Source of the DNA: Pseudomonas guariconensis
GTDB taxonomy: Bacteria; Pseudomonadota; Gammaproteobacteria; Pseudomonadales; Pseudomonadaceae
DNA: 64,000 nt
Assembly (NCBI RefSeq): GCF_015680235.1
Contig: NZ_JADLJL010000014.1
Span: 1 to 64,000 of the forward strand
Direction of reading: 5' to 3'
Part shown: one piece after another, positions 16,976 to 25,370 of the stretch
Layout of the letters: the number at the start of each line of letters is the position of its first letter
Position numbering within the stretch: position 1 is the first letter of the stretch
The notes under the pieces: generated by a model
What the model was told of the DNA's origin: nothing
Database searches by the model: none
Seen by the model: the letters and a program-made list of their open reading frames with translations, nothing else
Translations under genes and position numbers: made by a program

Positions 16976-18583
16976 CTACCTGCGGTTACGCCGCTCGCGG
17001 GTGACCAATACGGTAAATTGGCGAGCCGTGAGCGGATGAGCGAACAGCCAGCCCTGGCCATAGTTGACCCCTTCGCTGTTGAGCAGTACCGCCTGGTCTT
17101 CGCATTCGATGCCCTCGGCAATCACCCGCAGGTGCAGGGAATGGGCCATGCGGATGATATGGGGCGCCACGCCACTGCTGGCGGCATCGTGCCCCAGGGC
17201 ATCGATGAACGCCTTGTCGATCTTCAGGCAGTCCACCGGCAAGGTTTGCAAGTAGGCGAGGCTGCAGTAGCCGGTGCCGAAGTCGTCGATCAGCACCTGG
17301 TGCCCCACGGCCCTCAAAGCCTGCAGATTGTTACGCGCCACCACTACATCGATCAGGCCACGCTCGGTCACTTCGAAGGCGATCTGGCTGGCAGCCACCC
17401 GGTGATGTGCCAACAGCCGGGCCGCCACCCGACCGATACGGGGGACCATGACATCGCACGCCGCGAGGTTCACCGAGATGTACAGCTCAGGGTTGGCCCG
17501 CAGCAACTGGCTCAGCTGCTCCAATACCCGTTGCAGGACGAAGTCGGTTATCTGGCGGATCTGCCCGGTATTTTCGGCCAAGGGGATGAACAGCTCCGGG
17601 CTGGTCAGGGTGCCATCCGGCCGCAGCCAGCGCACCAGCGCCTCGGCACCGACGCAGCGTCGGCTGTTCAATTCGAAGATCGGCTGGTAGAGCACCTGCA
17701 GCTCTCCCCGGCGCAGGGCGTTCTGCAGCTCCGAACTCATCGAGCGCCGCTGCAGGATCAACTGCAGCACCAGCCAACCGATGCAGCACGCCAGCACCAG
17801 GCTGCCAGGGAACAACAGCCAGAGCATGCCATTCATCTTCAAGGGCAGGCCTGCGCGCGGGGCGATCAGTACCAACTGATAGTCCGGAGACTTGGTCTGC
17901 ATGTAATAAAGCAGCCGGTCATCCAGCTCCACCAGCGGCTGGCTCGACGGCGGCGGCCAATCAGCCGCCGGCGGCCAGCGCTGGGGAGGGCCAAGCACCG
18001 GGATGGCGCGGGTACCGTGGTCGAGGACCACCAGCACGCTGCTGCCCAGGGGCAGGTCGACCACGTCGGTGAGGTGCCCCCGCGAAGTGGAGACCAGGAA
18101 TTGGCCCCGGCCAAGCATCAGCGCCGCCAGGTTCTCGTTGGGTTCGGTGGAGGTATTGAGCCAATAGCTGTAGGTCGGCCCTTGAATATCTGGGGCCCGG
18201 AACGGCTCGATGGCCCGTTCGCCGCCGCGGTTGGAGCAGGCCTCGGTGCCGTCTACGTAGGCCGCTTCGTAGATGAAGCGCGAGCTTAGCCCCACTTGCT
18301 GCAAAGCCGCGATCATCGCCGCATCGCAACCTCGCAAAGGTTGCGCCTGGAGCTGGTCGACACCTTCTCGCAGTTGCCCGAAGATCTGCTCCAGCCGCTC
18401 CAGAAAGCGCTCACCCCGAGCATTCATCTGCGCGCTTTCGTTCTGCTTCACCTGCTGGAGCGCCACGCCGAGGCTTGCCGTGAGCAACAGTACTGCGCTG
18501 GAAAATGCGGCCAGCCCAGCCAGCATCCAGGGACGGTGGAAAAATTGACGCAGTGCCGCAAGGAACGCTGACATCGCAGACAT
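16976..18583 (-). CDS. EAL-domain c-di-GMP phosphodiesterase with CSS-type periplasmic sensor
   Basis: 535-aa protein with TM1 about 20-42, a periplasmic domain to about 245, TM2 about 250-272, and an EAL domain about 285-530. Catalytic motifs look complete: EALVRW, N in SVNLAA, E in FEVTER, DDFGTGYCSL, K in KIDKAFID, and AEGIE. The periplasmic part resembles the redox-sensing CSS domain of PdeC-type enzymes but reads C-S-N instead of C-S-S, with a partner Cys in LRGCDAAM. Start at 18583 (MSAMSAFL) is the most plausible ATG, though its ribosome site is weak. It ends three bases from the convergent kinB stop. Confidence 0.88.
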   Translation of the reverse strand: MSAMSAFLAALRQFFHRPWMLAGLAAFSSAVLLLTASLGVALQQVKQNESAQMNARGERFLERLEQIFGQLREGVDQLQAQPLRGCDAAMIAALQQVGLSSRFIYEAAYVDGTEACSNRGGERAIEPFRAPDIQGPTYSYWLNTSTEPNENLAALMLGRGQFLVSTSRGHLTDVVDLPLGSSVLVVLDHGTRAIPVLGPPQRWPPAADWPPPSSQPLVELDDRLLYYMQTKSPDYQLVLIAPRAGLPLKMNGMLWLLFPGSLVLACCIGWLVLQLILQRRSMSSELQNALRRGELQVLYQPIFELNSRRCVGAEALVRWLRPDGTLTSPELFIPLAENTGQIRQITDFVLQRVLEQLSQLLRANPELYISVNLAACDVMVPRIGRVAARLLAHHRVAASQIAFEVTERGLIDVVVARNNLQALRAVGHQVLIDDFGTGYCSLAYLQTLPVDCLKIDKAFIDALGHDAASSGVAPHIIRMAHSLHLRVIAEGIECEDQAVLLNSEGVNYGQGWLFAHPLTARQFTVLVTRERRNRR

Positions 18584-18671
18584 CCAGTTGATTACCAAGA
18601 GGTATAGCAACTATGCGTGCAGTCAGCGTTGCCGTTGGGCGCAATCCCGGCCCGTTCGGGGAAGTAACCGA

Positions 18672-19448
18672 TCAGCGTGTGCGGTTGAGCACCTGCAACA
18701 TGGCGGCGGTCTGGGCGTCGGGCATGCCGTCGAAACGCTGCGCACGGAAGCGCATCTGGAAGGCCGCGATCACGTGACGGGTGGACACATCCAGCTCGCC
18801 GGTCTGGTCGATGGCATAGCCGAAGCGTGCCAGCTGCTGCTGGTACCAGGTGATCGTCGGTGGGTTGACGCTGAAGTAGGCCTGTTGCCGAGCCACCGCA
18901 GTGGCCTCCGGCCACACGCCCAGCCCAGCATCGGCCAGGCGTTTCCAGGGGAACATCGGCCCTGGGTCGAGCTTGCGCAACGGGGCGATGTCGCTGTGGC
19001 CGATGATGTGCCGGGGCTCGATATTGTTGCGTTTGACGATGTCCTTGAGCAGCGCGATCAGCGCCTGGACCTGCGCCTCGCTGTACGGGTGCCAAACCCG
19101 GCCGTTGGGCGTGTCGGTGTAGCCCGGGTTGACGATTTCGATGCCGATGGAGCTGGAGTTCAGCCAGGTGCGGCCTTGCCATTGACTATCGCCGGCATGC
19201 CAGGCCCGGCGGTTCTCGTCGACCAGCTGGTAGACCGTGGCCGGCCCGTCGCCGATCAGGTAATGGCTGCTGACTTCGCCATGGGTCAGCAAGGCCAGGG
19301 AGCGCTCCAATGACGCGTTGGTGTAGTGCAGGACCACGAACTGGATACGGCTGTCGTGATTGACCGAAGGGTGACTGCGGTCGATGCGCAGGCCGGTAGA
19401 GCAACCGGCCAGGACGATCGACAGCAGGACGGTGAACAACACTTTCAT
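18672..19448 (-). CDS. N-acetylmuramoyl-L-alanine amidase lipoprotein (AmiD/AmpDh type)
   Basis: 258-aa lipoprotein (lipobox VLAG-C16) with an amidase_2 domain and a C-terminal peptidoglycan-binding domain (about 185-255). Zinc ligands are H41 (VVLHYT), H151 (IIGHSD) and D161 (KLDPGPMF), with K159 as in AmpD-type enzymes. It cleaves the lactyl-Ala bond of murein or anhydro-muropeptides at the envelope. In Pseudomonas it corresponds to the AmpDh2 branch, which affects ampC induction only slightly; that assignment is by architecture and neighbourhood. Confidence 0.9.
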   Translation of the reverse strand: MKVLFTVLLSIVLAGCSTGLRIDRSHPSVNHDSRIQFVVLHYTNASLERSLALLTHGEVSSHYLIGDGPATVYQLVDENRRAWHAGDSQWQGRTWLNSSSIGIEIVNPGYTDTPNGRVWHPYSEAQVQALIALLKDIVKRNNIEPRHIIGHSDIAPLRKLDPGPMFPWKRLADAGLGVWPEATAVARQQAYFSVNPPTITWYQQQLARFGYAIDQTGELDVSTRHVIAAFQMRFRAQRFDGMPDAQTAAMLQVLNRTR

Positions 19449-19504
19449 GTAAGGCGCCAGGGTGATGAGTCAGTAATGCAACAGCATAACGTATGCGCGC
19501 CGAC

Positions 19505-21400
19505 TCAGCCTTGCTCCACACGGTTGCGCCCAAGCTCCTTGGCGCGATAGAGCGCGGTGTCGGCACGCTTGAGGACCTGGTCGGCGCGCTCGCCGAAGCG
19601 AAACGCGCTGAAACCGATGGAGGTGGTGATGACCACTCGTTCGCCCTTGAAGTGGAACGGGCAGGCCTCGACCGTCGCCCGCAGCACTTCTGCCAGCTTG
19701 GCGCCGACCTCAGGGGCGGTCTGCGGCAGCAACAGGACGAACTCCTCGCCACCGAAACGGGCGATGAAATCCTGCCCACGCAGGCGTTTGCGCAGCTGGC
19801 TGGCGACGATTTTCAACACCTTGTCGCCGGCCAGGTGGCCATAGCTGTCGTTGATGCGCTTGAAGTGGTCGAGGTCGAGGATCGCCATCAGCAAATTGCC
19901 ACCCTGGGCCTGCCATTTCTTCACCTCCTGCTCCACACGCTCCGACCAGGCCGCGCGGTTGGGCAAGCCGGTGAGCGGATCAAGCAAGGCCTTCTGGCGT
20001 TGTTCTTCCAGATGCTCGCGATAGCCGTGGGCTTCCTGCTCCATGTTCTGCACCCGCTCGGCCAGGCCTTGCAGGCGGCTCGCCAGCTCCTGCTCACGTC
20101 GGTCACGTTCGTGCTGGTGTTCGTCCATGGTGTTCAACAGGCCTTCCAGGCGGGTTTCCAGCACGCGCTTGAGGCTACCCAGGTCAGCCGCGTCCTGCAC
20201 GCTGCTCTGCAGCCCGTCGACCTGCTCGCGCAGCTGGTGATCCAACTGGCGGACAGCGCTGCTGTTGTCGGCATGCCCCGCGCTCGCTTCCTGCAGGTGA
20301 CTCTGGAAGGACGCCAGGCGCTCGTTGAGCTGTTGCAGGTAGGCCTCGAATTCATGCTGCCCGCTGTCGGTGATCGCCAGCATCAGCACAGCCAGGTCAT
20401 CCAGCACCGGGATCAGCTCGTACCAGTTCAGCCCCCGCGACACTCGCTCGCGCATGGCCTGCGCCTGGGCCTTGTAGGGCTCGGGCAGGCTCAGGTCGTC
20501 GAGCAGCCCGATCAGGGTCTGCTCGATGTGCATGGCGACCATGCTGTAAGGCGGTTCGACGGCATCGGGCAGGGCGAAGGAACCCTCGCCAGGGCTGTCC
20601 GGGCTCACCCCAGACAATGCCTGCGGCGCGTCTGCCGCCTGCGGCTGCGGTTGCACCTCGTCCACCAGGGGCGGGGCCGTTGCTTGCGAGTGCGCAGTCG
20701 GGTCGAAGGGCCGCTCCTGCGCATCGGGCTCAGCCACCGGGGCGATTTGCTCCTCGGGCTCAGGCAACGGTTGCAGGGCATCCACATCGACCGGGGACGA
20801 AGGTTCGCTCGGTGGCTGGGCGGCGGCATCGACGTGGATCACGTCCGCGGGCGCGGCGGAGGGCTCGGCCTCGGCCTCGCGCCCACCGAACAGGCGCTGG
20901 AGAAAACCGGGCCGCATCTCTTCGTCCGGCCGTTGCAGTGCGTTCAGGGCCCGGCCCTGCAAACCACTGAGTTCGCCCAGCAGCGGCGGCAGTTCGCGGG
21001 ATTGGCTGACGCCTGCCTCGAGCTTCTTGGACAGTTTCTTCAGGGGGCGGGCCACCTCGCCGGGCAACGACAGGCCCTGTAGCTGACTGACCAGTGCAGT
21101 CAGCGCTTCACTGACCTGGGTCATGCGCGTCTCGCGACGCTGCTCGGAATCGAGCACAGCCTTTTCCAAGCGTGGCAGCAGCCCGGCCAGACCGGCATCC
21201 ATGTTGTCGCTGCGGATGACGTCGCGCAGCTCCTTCATGCATTGGTCGACAGTCTTGTCGCTACCTTCGGCAGCCAGGGTGCTGCGCACCAGGCCACGAC
21301 GCAACAAGTCCAGGCGAGCCTCCCAGCGGCGCTCGAGCTGCTCCTGTCGTTCGATGCTCTTGAGGTACTTCTCTTTCCAGCGCTCGCCTTCGTCTGTCAT
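19505..21400 (-). CDS. GGDEF diguanylate cyclase with long helical N-terminal part
   Basis: 631-aa cytosolic protein without membrane helices. Residues 1-160 are charged and helical, 160-290 a Pro/Glu/Ala-rich linker, and 300-460 a coiled coil. The GGDEF domain (about 465-631) has the active-site motif GGEEF at 550-554 and the intact inhibitory site R541-x-x-D544, so it should make c-di-GMP and be product-inhibited. The neighbouring EAL enzyme gives the opposite activity. No recognised sensory domain is present. Confidence 0.9.
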   Translation of the reverse strand: MTDEGERWKEKYLKSIERQEQLERRWEARLDLLRRGLVRSTLAAEGSDKTVDQCMKELRDVIRSDNMDAGLAGLLPRLEKAVLDSEQRRETRMTQVSEALTALVSQLQGLSLPGEVARPLKKLSKKLEAGVSQSRELPPLLGELSGLQGRALNALQRPDEEMRPGFLQRLFGGREAEAEPSAAPADVIHVDAAAQPPSEPSSPVDVDALQPLPEPEEQIAPVAEPDAQERPFDPTAHSQATAPPLVDEVQPQPQAADAPQALSGVSPDSPGEGSFALPDAVEPPYSMVAMHIEQTLIGLLDDLSLPEPYKAQAQAMRERVSRGLNWYELIPVLDDLAVLMLAITDSGQHEFEAYLQQLNERLASFQSHLQEASAGHADNSSAVRQLDHQLREQVDGLQSSVQDAADLGSLKRVLETRLEGLLNTMDEHQHERDRREQELASRLQGLAERVQNMEQEAHGYREHLEEQRQKALLDPLTGLPNRAAWSERVEQEVKKWQAQGGNLLMAILDLDHFKRINDSYGHLAGDKVLKIVASQLRKRLRGQDFIARFGGEEFVLLLPQTAPEVGAKLAEVLRATVEACPFHFKGERVVITTSIGFSAFRFGERADQVLKRADTALYRAKELGRNRVEQG

Positions 21401-21428
21401 GCCTGAATCCGCGAACCGGTGATGGCAA

Positions 21429-22283
21429 CTAGCCCAAAACCGGCAGCGTATCCACAGTCAGTGCATCAGGCAAACGAATCTCGACGGCTACCGGAAGGTG
21501 ATCGGAAATCGGCTGGGCCAACACCTCGACCCGTTCCAGGGTCAGGCTGGGGCTGAGCAGGATATGGTCCAGGCAACGTTGCGGGCGCCAGCTGGGAAAC
21601 GTGGCCTCGACCTGAGGGGCGATCAGACCAAGGTCACGCAGCGGCGAATGCTCGAGCAGGTCGGTGGCGTGGGTATTCATGTCCCCCATCAGCACCTGGT
21701 GACGATAGCCGCCAATCAGCTCGCGCACGTAGGCCAGTTGCCGGGCGCGAGTCTTGGCGCCGAGGGCCAGGTGCATCATCACCACGATCAAGGCATCGTC
21801 GCCTTCGCCGAAACGCACCAGGATCGCACCGCGACCGGCAGGGCCGGGCAGGGGGTGGTCTTCGAGGTGCTGGGGCTTGAGCCGGCTGAGCACACCATTG
21901 CTGTGCTGCGCGAAACGGCCCAGGTTACGGTTCAGTTGCTGGTACCAATAGGGGAAGGCACCGAGCTGGGCCAGGTGCTCGACCTGGTTGATGTAGCCCG
22001 AGCGCAGGCTGCCGCCATCGGCTTCCTGCAAGGCCACCAGGTCGAAATCGGCAAGCAGGTCACCGATCTTCTGCAGGTTGCCGGCACGCCCGGTGTGCGG
22101 CAGCAGGTGCTGCCAGCTGCGGGTCAGGTAGTGCCGGTAGCGTTCGGTGCTGATGCCCACCTGGATATTGAAGCTGAGCAACCGCAGGCGCCCGTCCTCT
22201 GGCAGGCCGGGGGCCTGCAGGTGGTGCTCGTTGACTTGCGGTTGTCGCAGGCCAACCAGGCGGGTGGACCGAAAGCGGTTCAT
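21429..22283 (-). CDS. Endonuclease/exonuclease/phosphatase family protein
   Basis: 284-aa protein of the EEP (DNase I-like) superfamily. Motifs: LSFNIQVG (Asn of motif I), ALQEAD (metal-binding Glu), MMHLALG, GDMNTH (Asp-x-Asn) and SDHLPV (catalytic Asp-His) near the C-terminus. All five are intact. The substrate could be nucleic acid or a phospho-lipid/inositol. No signal peptide. The ATG at 22283 is taken rather than a TTG two codons upstream. It follows dsbA after 12 bases and may be cotranscribed. Confidence 0.86.
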   Translation of the reverse strand: MNRFRSTRLVGLRQPQVNEHHLQAPGLPEDGRLRLLSFNIQVGISTERYRHYLTRSWQHLLPHTGRAGNLQKIGDLLADFDLVALQEADGGSLRSGYINQVEHLAQLGAFPYWYQQLNRNLGRFAQHSNGVLSRLKPQHLEDHPLPGPAGRGAILVRFGEGDDALIVVMMHLALGAKTRARQLAYVRELIGGYRHQVLMGDMNTHATDLLEHSPLRDLGLIAPQVEATFPSWRPQRCLDHILLSPSLTLERVEVLAQPISDHLPVAVEIRLPDALTVDTLPVLG

Positions 22284-22295
22284 GGGCAACGCCGC

Positions 22296-22928
22296 TTACT
22301 TGGCGGCGCGCTCCTTGGCGATCAGCTGGTCGGCGACGTTCAGCACGCCTTCCGGCCCCCCGGCGGTCCCCAGGTCGAAGCGGTACTTGCCGTTTACGAC
22401 CATGCTCGGTACGCCGGTGATTTCGTACTTCTTCGCCAGCTCCTTGGCCTGCTGCACCTGGCCCTTGATGGCGAAGGAGTTGAAGGTGGCGAGGAACTTG
22501 TCCTTATCCACGCCCTGGGTAGCCAGGAAGTCGGCCATTTCTTCAGGCTTGGTCAGGCGCATGCGCTTGTTCTGGATGGCGTCGAAGACGGCGGCGTGGA
22601 CCTTGTGCTCGACGCCCATGGCTTCGAGGGTCAGGAACATCTGGCCGTGGGCATCCCAAGGGCCGCCGAACATGGCCGGTACGCGCTTGAAATTGACATC
22701 GGCCGGCAGTTTCTCGGCCCATGGATTGACGGTCGGTTCGAAGTGGTAGCAGTGCGGGCAGCCGTACCAGAACAGCTCGACGACTTCGATCTTGCCCGGC
22801 ACGGAAACCGGAACAGGGTTGCTCAGCTCGAAATACTGCTCGCCTTCGACAGGCTCCGCAGCCTGGACGGCGGTCATTCCGAATACGCTGGCGGCGACCA
22901 GCGCAGCGCTGAGAATCAGTTTACGCAT
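22296..22928 (-). CDS. dsbA: Thiol:disulfide interchange protein DsbA
   Basis: 210-aa periplasmic oxidoreductase. Signal peptide 1-23 (VQA-A), thioredoxin-fold active site C57-P-H-C60 and cis-Pro loop TGVPS near residue 170. It introduces disulphides into exported proteins and is reoxidised by DsbB (not in this window). TCAGGAGTAAAGC precedes the ATG. Likely clients nearby include the c-type cytochromes and the CSS-type EAL protein; this is inference. Confidence 0.94.
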   Translation of the reverse strand: MRKLILSAALVAASVFGMTAVQAAEPVEGEQYFELSNPVPVSVPGKIEVVELFWYGCPHCYHFEPTVNPWAEKLPADVNFKRVPAMFGGPWDAHGQMFLTLEAMGVEHKVHAAVFDAIQNKRMRLTKPEEMADFLATQGVDKDKFLATFNSFAIKGQVQQAKELAKKYEITGVPSMVVNGKYRFDLGTAGGPEGVLNVADQLIAKERAAK

Positions 22929-23023
22929 GCTTTACTCCTGAGCAGTCATTGGTCGCCTCGACGCGACCGGTACTGTGACCGGCCGGGAAGGGCTCGAGTT
23001 CGCTAGTGTACGGCTACGGACGG

Positions 23024-23049
23024 AAAAAAGGGCGGTCCGGCCGCCCTTT
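23024..23049 (-). terminator. Terminator of the cytochrome c5-c4 transcript
   Basis: On the minus strand a 9-bp stem (AAAGGGCGG/CCGCCCTTT with a 5-base loop) is followed by a run of T. It lies between the cytochrome c4 stop and the dsbA start, correctly oriented to end the cytochrome transcript. Confidence 0.85.
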
Positions 23050-23064
23050 AATCATTGGCCTACA

Positions 23065-23085
23065 ACATTAACTGAAAGTTAATGT
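23065..23085. repeat. AT-rich perfect hairpin next to terminator
   Basis: ACATTAACT-GAA-AGTTAATGT is a perfect 9-bp stem with a 3-base loop, 16 bases from the c4 terminator. It is unlike the GC-rich REP units around it. It may be an operator for dsbA or a second termination or processing signal; no family is recognised. Confidence 0.4.
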
Positions 23086-23098
23086 GCCGCCTGCAATG

Positions 23099-23260
23099 CC
23101 CCTATCGCTGGCAAGCCAGCTCCCACCTCGACCGCATCGACTCACGTCATGCGCGGTTCCTGTGGGAGATAACCCATCCCTCCCGGGCTGCGCTGTCGCA
23201 CAAAGAACAAGCGGCTAGCGCTGCCTCCCCTGTGGGAGCCGGCTTGCCGGCGATAGGGCC
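23099..23260. repeat. REP pair enclosing an extra 37-base module
   Basis: Two inverted REP units (23099-23126 and 23232-23260) enclose a further truncated REP core and, at 23185-23221, a 37-base module beginning GGGCTGCGCTGTCGCAC and ending AAGCGGCTAGCGC. The module recurs identically at 58958-58994 and, inverted and slightly changed, at 29736-29765. Confidence 0.75.
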
Positions 23261-23280
23261 GCTACAGGCTGCCGAAGGCC

Positions 23281-23898
23281 TCAGTGCAGGCCCTGGATGT
23301 AGCTGGCCAGCGCCTCGATATCCTTATTGCTCAACTTGCCTGCGATCGAACGCATGGTCATGGCATCACCGTCGTTGGTACGGTTGCCTTCACGGAAGTC
23401 GGTGAGCTGCTTGGCCACGTACTGGGCATGCTGGCCGCCCAGATGCGGGAAACCGGCCAGGGCGATGCCAGCACCGTTCGGCGAGTGGCAGCCCGTGCAA
23501 GCCGGCATGCCCTTTTCCAGGTCTCCGCCGTTGAACAGCGCTCTGCCACGCTCGACCAGGTTCGGATCGGCCGCACCAACGCTGCCTTTCTGGCTGGAGA
23601 AATAGGCGGCGATATCGGCCAGGTCCTGGTCGTTGAAGTTGGCCAGCATGCCGGTCATTTCCAGCACGGTACGCTTGCCGGACTTGATGTCGTGCAGTTG
23701 TTTTTCGAGGTAGCGCTGGCCTTGGCCGGCAAGTTTGGGGAAGTTCGGCGCCAGGCTGTTGCCATCGGGGTTGTGGCAGGCTCCACAGACAGCTGTCTTG
23801 GCCTGGCCGGCAGCAGCATCGCCTTTGATGGGTTGCGCAGCATTGGCCGCACCTGCGACACCCATGGTCAACAGCAGACTCACGAATAGTTTGTTCAT
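23281..23898 (-). CDS. Diheme cytochrome c4
   Basis: 205-aa periplasmic cytochrome with signal peptide 1-20 (ANA-A) and two heme-binding sites, C38-G-A-C-H42 and C134-T-G-C-H138, in two homologous halves. Conserved Met residues (M81/M84 region and MTMRS near the end) supply the sixth ligands. Cytochrome c4 carries electrons from the bc1 complex to cbb3 or caa3 oxidases. Its gene follows the small cytochrome c5 gene on the same strand, and a terminator comes after it. Confidence 0.93.
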   Translation of the reverse strand: MNKLFVSLLLTMGVAGAANAAQPIKGDAAAGQAKTAVCGACHNPDGNSLAPNFPKLAGQGQRYLEKQLHDIKSGKRTVLEMTGMLANFNDQDLADIAAYFSSQKGSVGAADPNLVERGRALFNGGDLEKGMPACTGCHSPNGAGIALAGFPHLGGQHAQYVAKQLTDFREGNRTNDGDAMTMRSIAGKLSNKDIEALASYIQGLH

Positions 23899-23929
23899 CA
23901 GCTAATCCAACACGGCTAGGGGTGAAATG

Positions 23930-24232
23930 TTATGTATCGGGGCTGCCGCTCATCCAAAGGATGAGGTTACGGTAGTCCTCGTTACTGCAATCCATGCACA
24001 ATCCACGCGGCGGCATAGCCTTGAAACCCTGGGTAACGTGTGCCACCAGTGTCTCCATGCCTTGCGCCAGCCTGGGTTCCCATGCTGCCCGGTCTCCCAG
24101 CTTGGGGGCCTGGGGCAACTGGCCGGCGTGACAGGCCGCACAGGTGCGGTTGTACAACGCCTCGGGATCCTGTGTAGCCTGAGCGCTGAAAATCGGCAGG
24201 AACAAACCGACAGCAAGCAGCCATTTCGCCAT
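23930..24232 (-). CDS. Monoheme cytochrome c5-like protein
   Basis: 100-aa periplasmic cytochrome with signal peptide 1-18 (AQA-T), heme site C31-A-A-C-H35, axial Met in AMPPRG and the second Cys pair C-M-D-C typical of cytochrome c5. It is a small soluble electron carrier, probably cotranscribed with cytochrome c4, whose start is 31 bases downstream. The ATG at 24232 follows GAAAGG; the long open frame upstream overlaps the divergent engB leader and is rejected. Confidence 0.88.
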   Translation of the reverse strand: MAKWLLAVGLFLPIFSAQATQDPEALYNRTCAACHAGQLPQAPKLGDRAAWEPRLAQGMETLVAHVTQGFKAMPPRGLCMDCSNEDYRNLILWMSGSPDT

Positions 24233-24440
24233 GCGCAACGACCTTTCAGGGTTGGGGGCCGCGCTGCGTTCTAATGCGCGAGCTATTGTTCGACACCCCA
24301 TGCACATCACCCTACGCCGGGATAATGCGCACACAAAAACTGGGGCATTATATACTTCCGCCATCCAAACGGAAACGACACTGCTTGCCGCGCCCATTGC
24401 CTGATTGGCGGGCCTTGGCAACACCCACATCGGATATCCC

Positions 24441-25073
24441 ATGCAAGTCAAAAACCCCATCCTCGGCCTCTGCCAGAAAGCCAAATTCGCCCTTAGCGCC
24501 GCCAAGGTCGAACAATGCCCTCAAGACCAGGGTTACGAGGTGGCTTTCGCCGGCCGTTCCAACGCCGGCAAGTCCAGCGCCCTCAACACCCTGACCCATG
24601 CCAGCCTGGCGCGTACCTCCAAGACCCCGGGTCGCACTCAGTTGTTGAATTTCTTCAGTCTGGACGATGAACGGCGTTTGGTCGACCTGCCGGGTTACGG
24701 ATATGCAAAAGTGCCGATCCCGCTCAAGCAGCACTGGCAGCATCACCTGGAAGCCTACCTGGGCAGCCGCGAGTGCCTGCGCGGGGTGATCCTGCTGATG
24801 GACGTGCGTCACCCGATGACCGATTTCGACAAGATGATGCTCGACTGGTCCAAGGCCAGCGCCATGCCCATGCACATCCTGCTGACCAAGGCCGACAAGC
24901 TCACCTTCGGCGCAGCCAAGAACACGCTGCTCAAGGTGCAATCGGAAATCCGCAAGGGTTGGGGTGAGGGCGTTACCATCCAGCTGTTCTCGGCGCCCAA
25001 GCGCTTGGGGCTGGAAGAAGCCTACGGCGTGCTGGCCGAGTGGATGGAGTTGGAAGACAAGCCCATGGCTTGA
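24441..25073 (+). CDS. engB: Ribosome biogenesis GTPase EngB/YihA
   Basis: 210-aa TrmE-Era-EngA-EngB GTPase. G1 GRSNAGKS at 38-45, G2 region KTPGRT, G3 DLPGYG, G4 TKAD and G5 SA(P) are all present. It is required for assembly of the large ribosomal subunit. The ATG at 24441 ([14 protein letters not shown]) matches the family N-terminus, although no clear Shine-Dalgarno precedes it. It is convergent with polA, an arrangement that in gamma-proteobacteria encloses a small RNA gene. Confidence 0.94.
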   Translation: MQVKNPILGLCQKAKFALSAAKVEQCPQDQGYEVAFAGRSNAGKSSALNTLTHASLARTSKTPGRTQLLNFFSLDDERRLVDLPGYGYAKVPIPLKQHWQHHLEAYLGSRECLRGVILLMDVRHPMTDFDKMMLDWSKASAMPMHILLTKADKLTFGAAKNTLLKVQSEIRKGWGEGVTIQLFSAPKRLGLEEAYGVLAEWMELEDKPMA

Positions 25074-25081
25074 AACGTCTA

Positions 25082-25187
25082 TAGGAGCGGCCTTGTGCCG
25101 CGATAGGCCGTAGAGCGGCCCCAGGAGTTTAGCGTTTCCATGGAGCGGGGCTGCTGCGCAGCCCTTCGCGGCACAAGGCCGCTCCTA
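25082..25187. repeat. Inverted REP pair
   Basis: Two REP units of the TAGGAGCGGCCTTGTGCCGCG type; the outer 21-base arms are perfect reverse complements. They close the engB end of the engB-polA gap. Confidence 0.85.
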
Positions 25188-25206
25188 CAAAGGGCGAATT
25201 CCGGGC

Positions 25207-25336
25207 AAAAAAAACCCCGGACTTCGTATGGGGAGGGAGAAGTTCGGGGTTCAAGTCCGGACCGCTAGGGCGGGGTCCGGGTATCTGCCAACACTTAACA
25301 CAACATAGGAGCATCGAAAGGCTTCACCAGCCATTC
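25207..25336 (-). ncRNA. ersA: Probable ErsA small RNA (Spot 42 locus position)
   Basis: Minus-strand transcript of about 130 nt inferred from a sigma-22-type promoter (25343-25370) and a factor-independent terminator (25207-25254). The terminator has stem ACCCCG.ACTTC / GAAGT.CGGGGT, a C-rich loop TCCCTCCCC and eight T. A further GC-rich hairpin precedes it (GGACCCCGCCCTAGCGGTCC at about 25258-25277). The position between engB and polA, downstream of polA and on the polA strand, is where P. aeruginosa has ErsA (132 nt, AlgU-dependent, binds Hfq; targets include algC and oprD) and enterobacteria have Spot 42. The identity rests on position, length, promoter type and terminator, not on alignment. 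Confidence 0.8.
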
Positions 25337-25342
25337 AGTTAC

Positions 25343-25370
25343 TCTGAGTCCCGGTTCACCGATTTAGTTC
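25343..25370 (-). promoter_or_regulatory. AlgU/sigma-22 (RpoE-type) promoter of the small RNA
   Basis: On the minus strand: -35 GAACTA (GGAACT shifted by one), 17-base spacer, -10 TCAGA. This matches the extracytoplasmic sigma consensus GAACTT-N16/17-TCnGA. Transcription should start about 7 bases on, near 25336. Confidence 0.75.

Noticed and set aside
18584..18610. Upstream TTG start of the EAL gene at 18610
   Set aside because: No ribosome site and a less natural N-terminus than the ATG at 18583.
19493..21082. 529-codon open frame on the plus strand
   Set aside because: Exact antisense of the GGDEF cyclase gene, whose catalytic motifs are complete.
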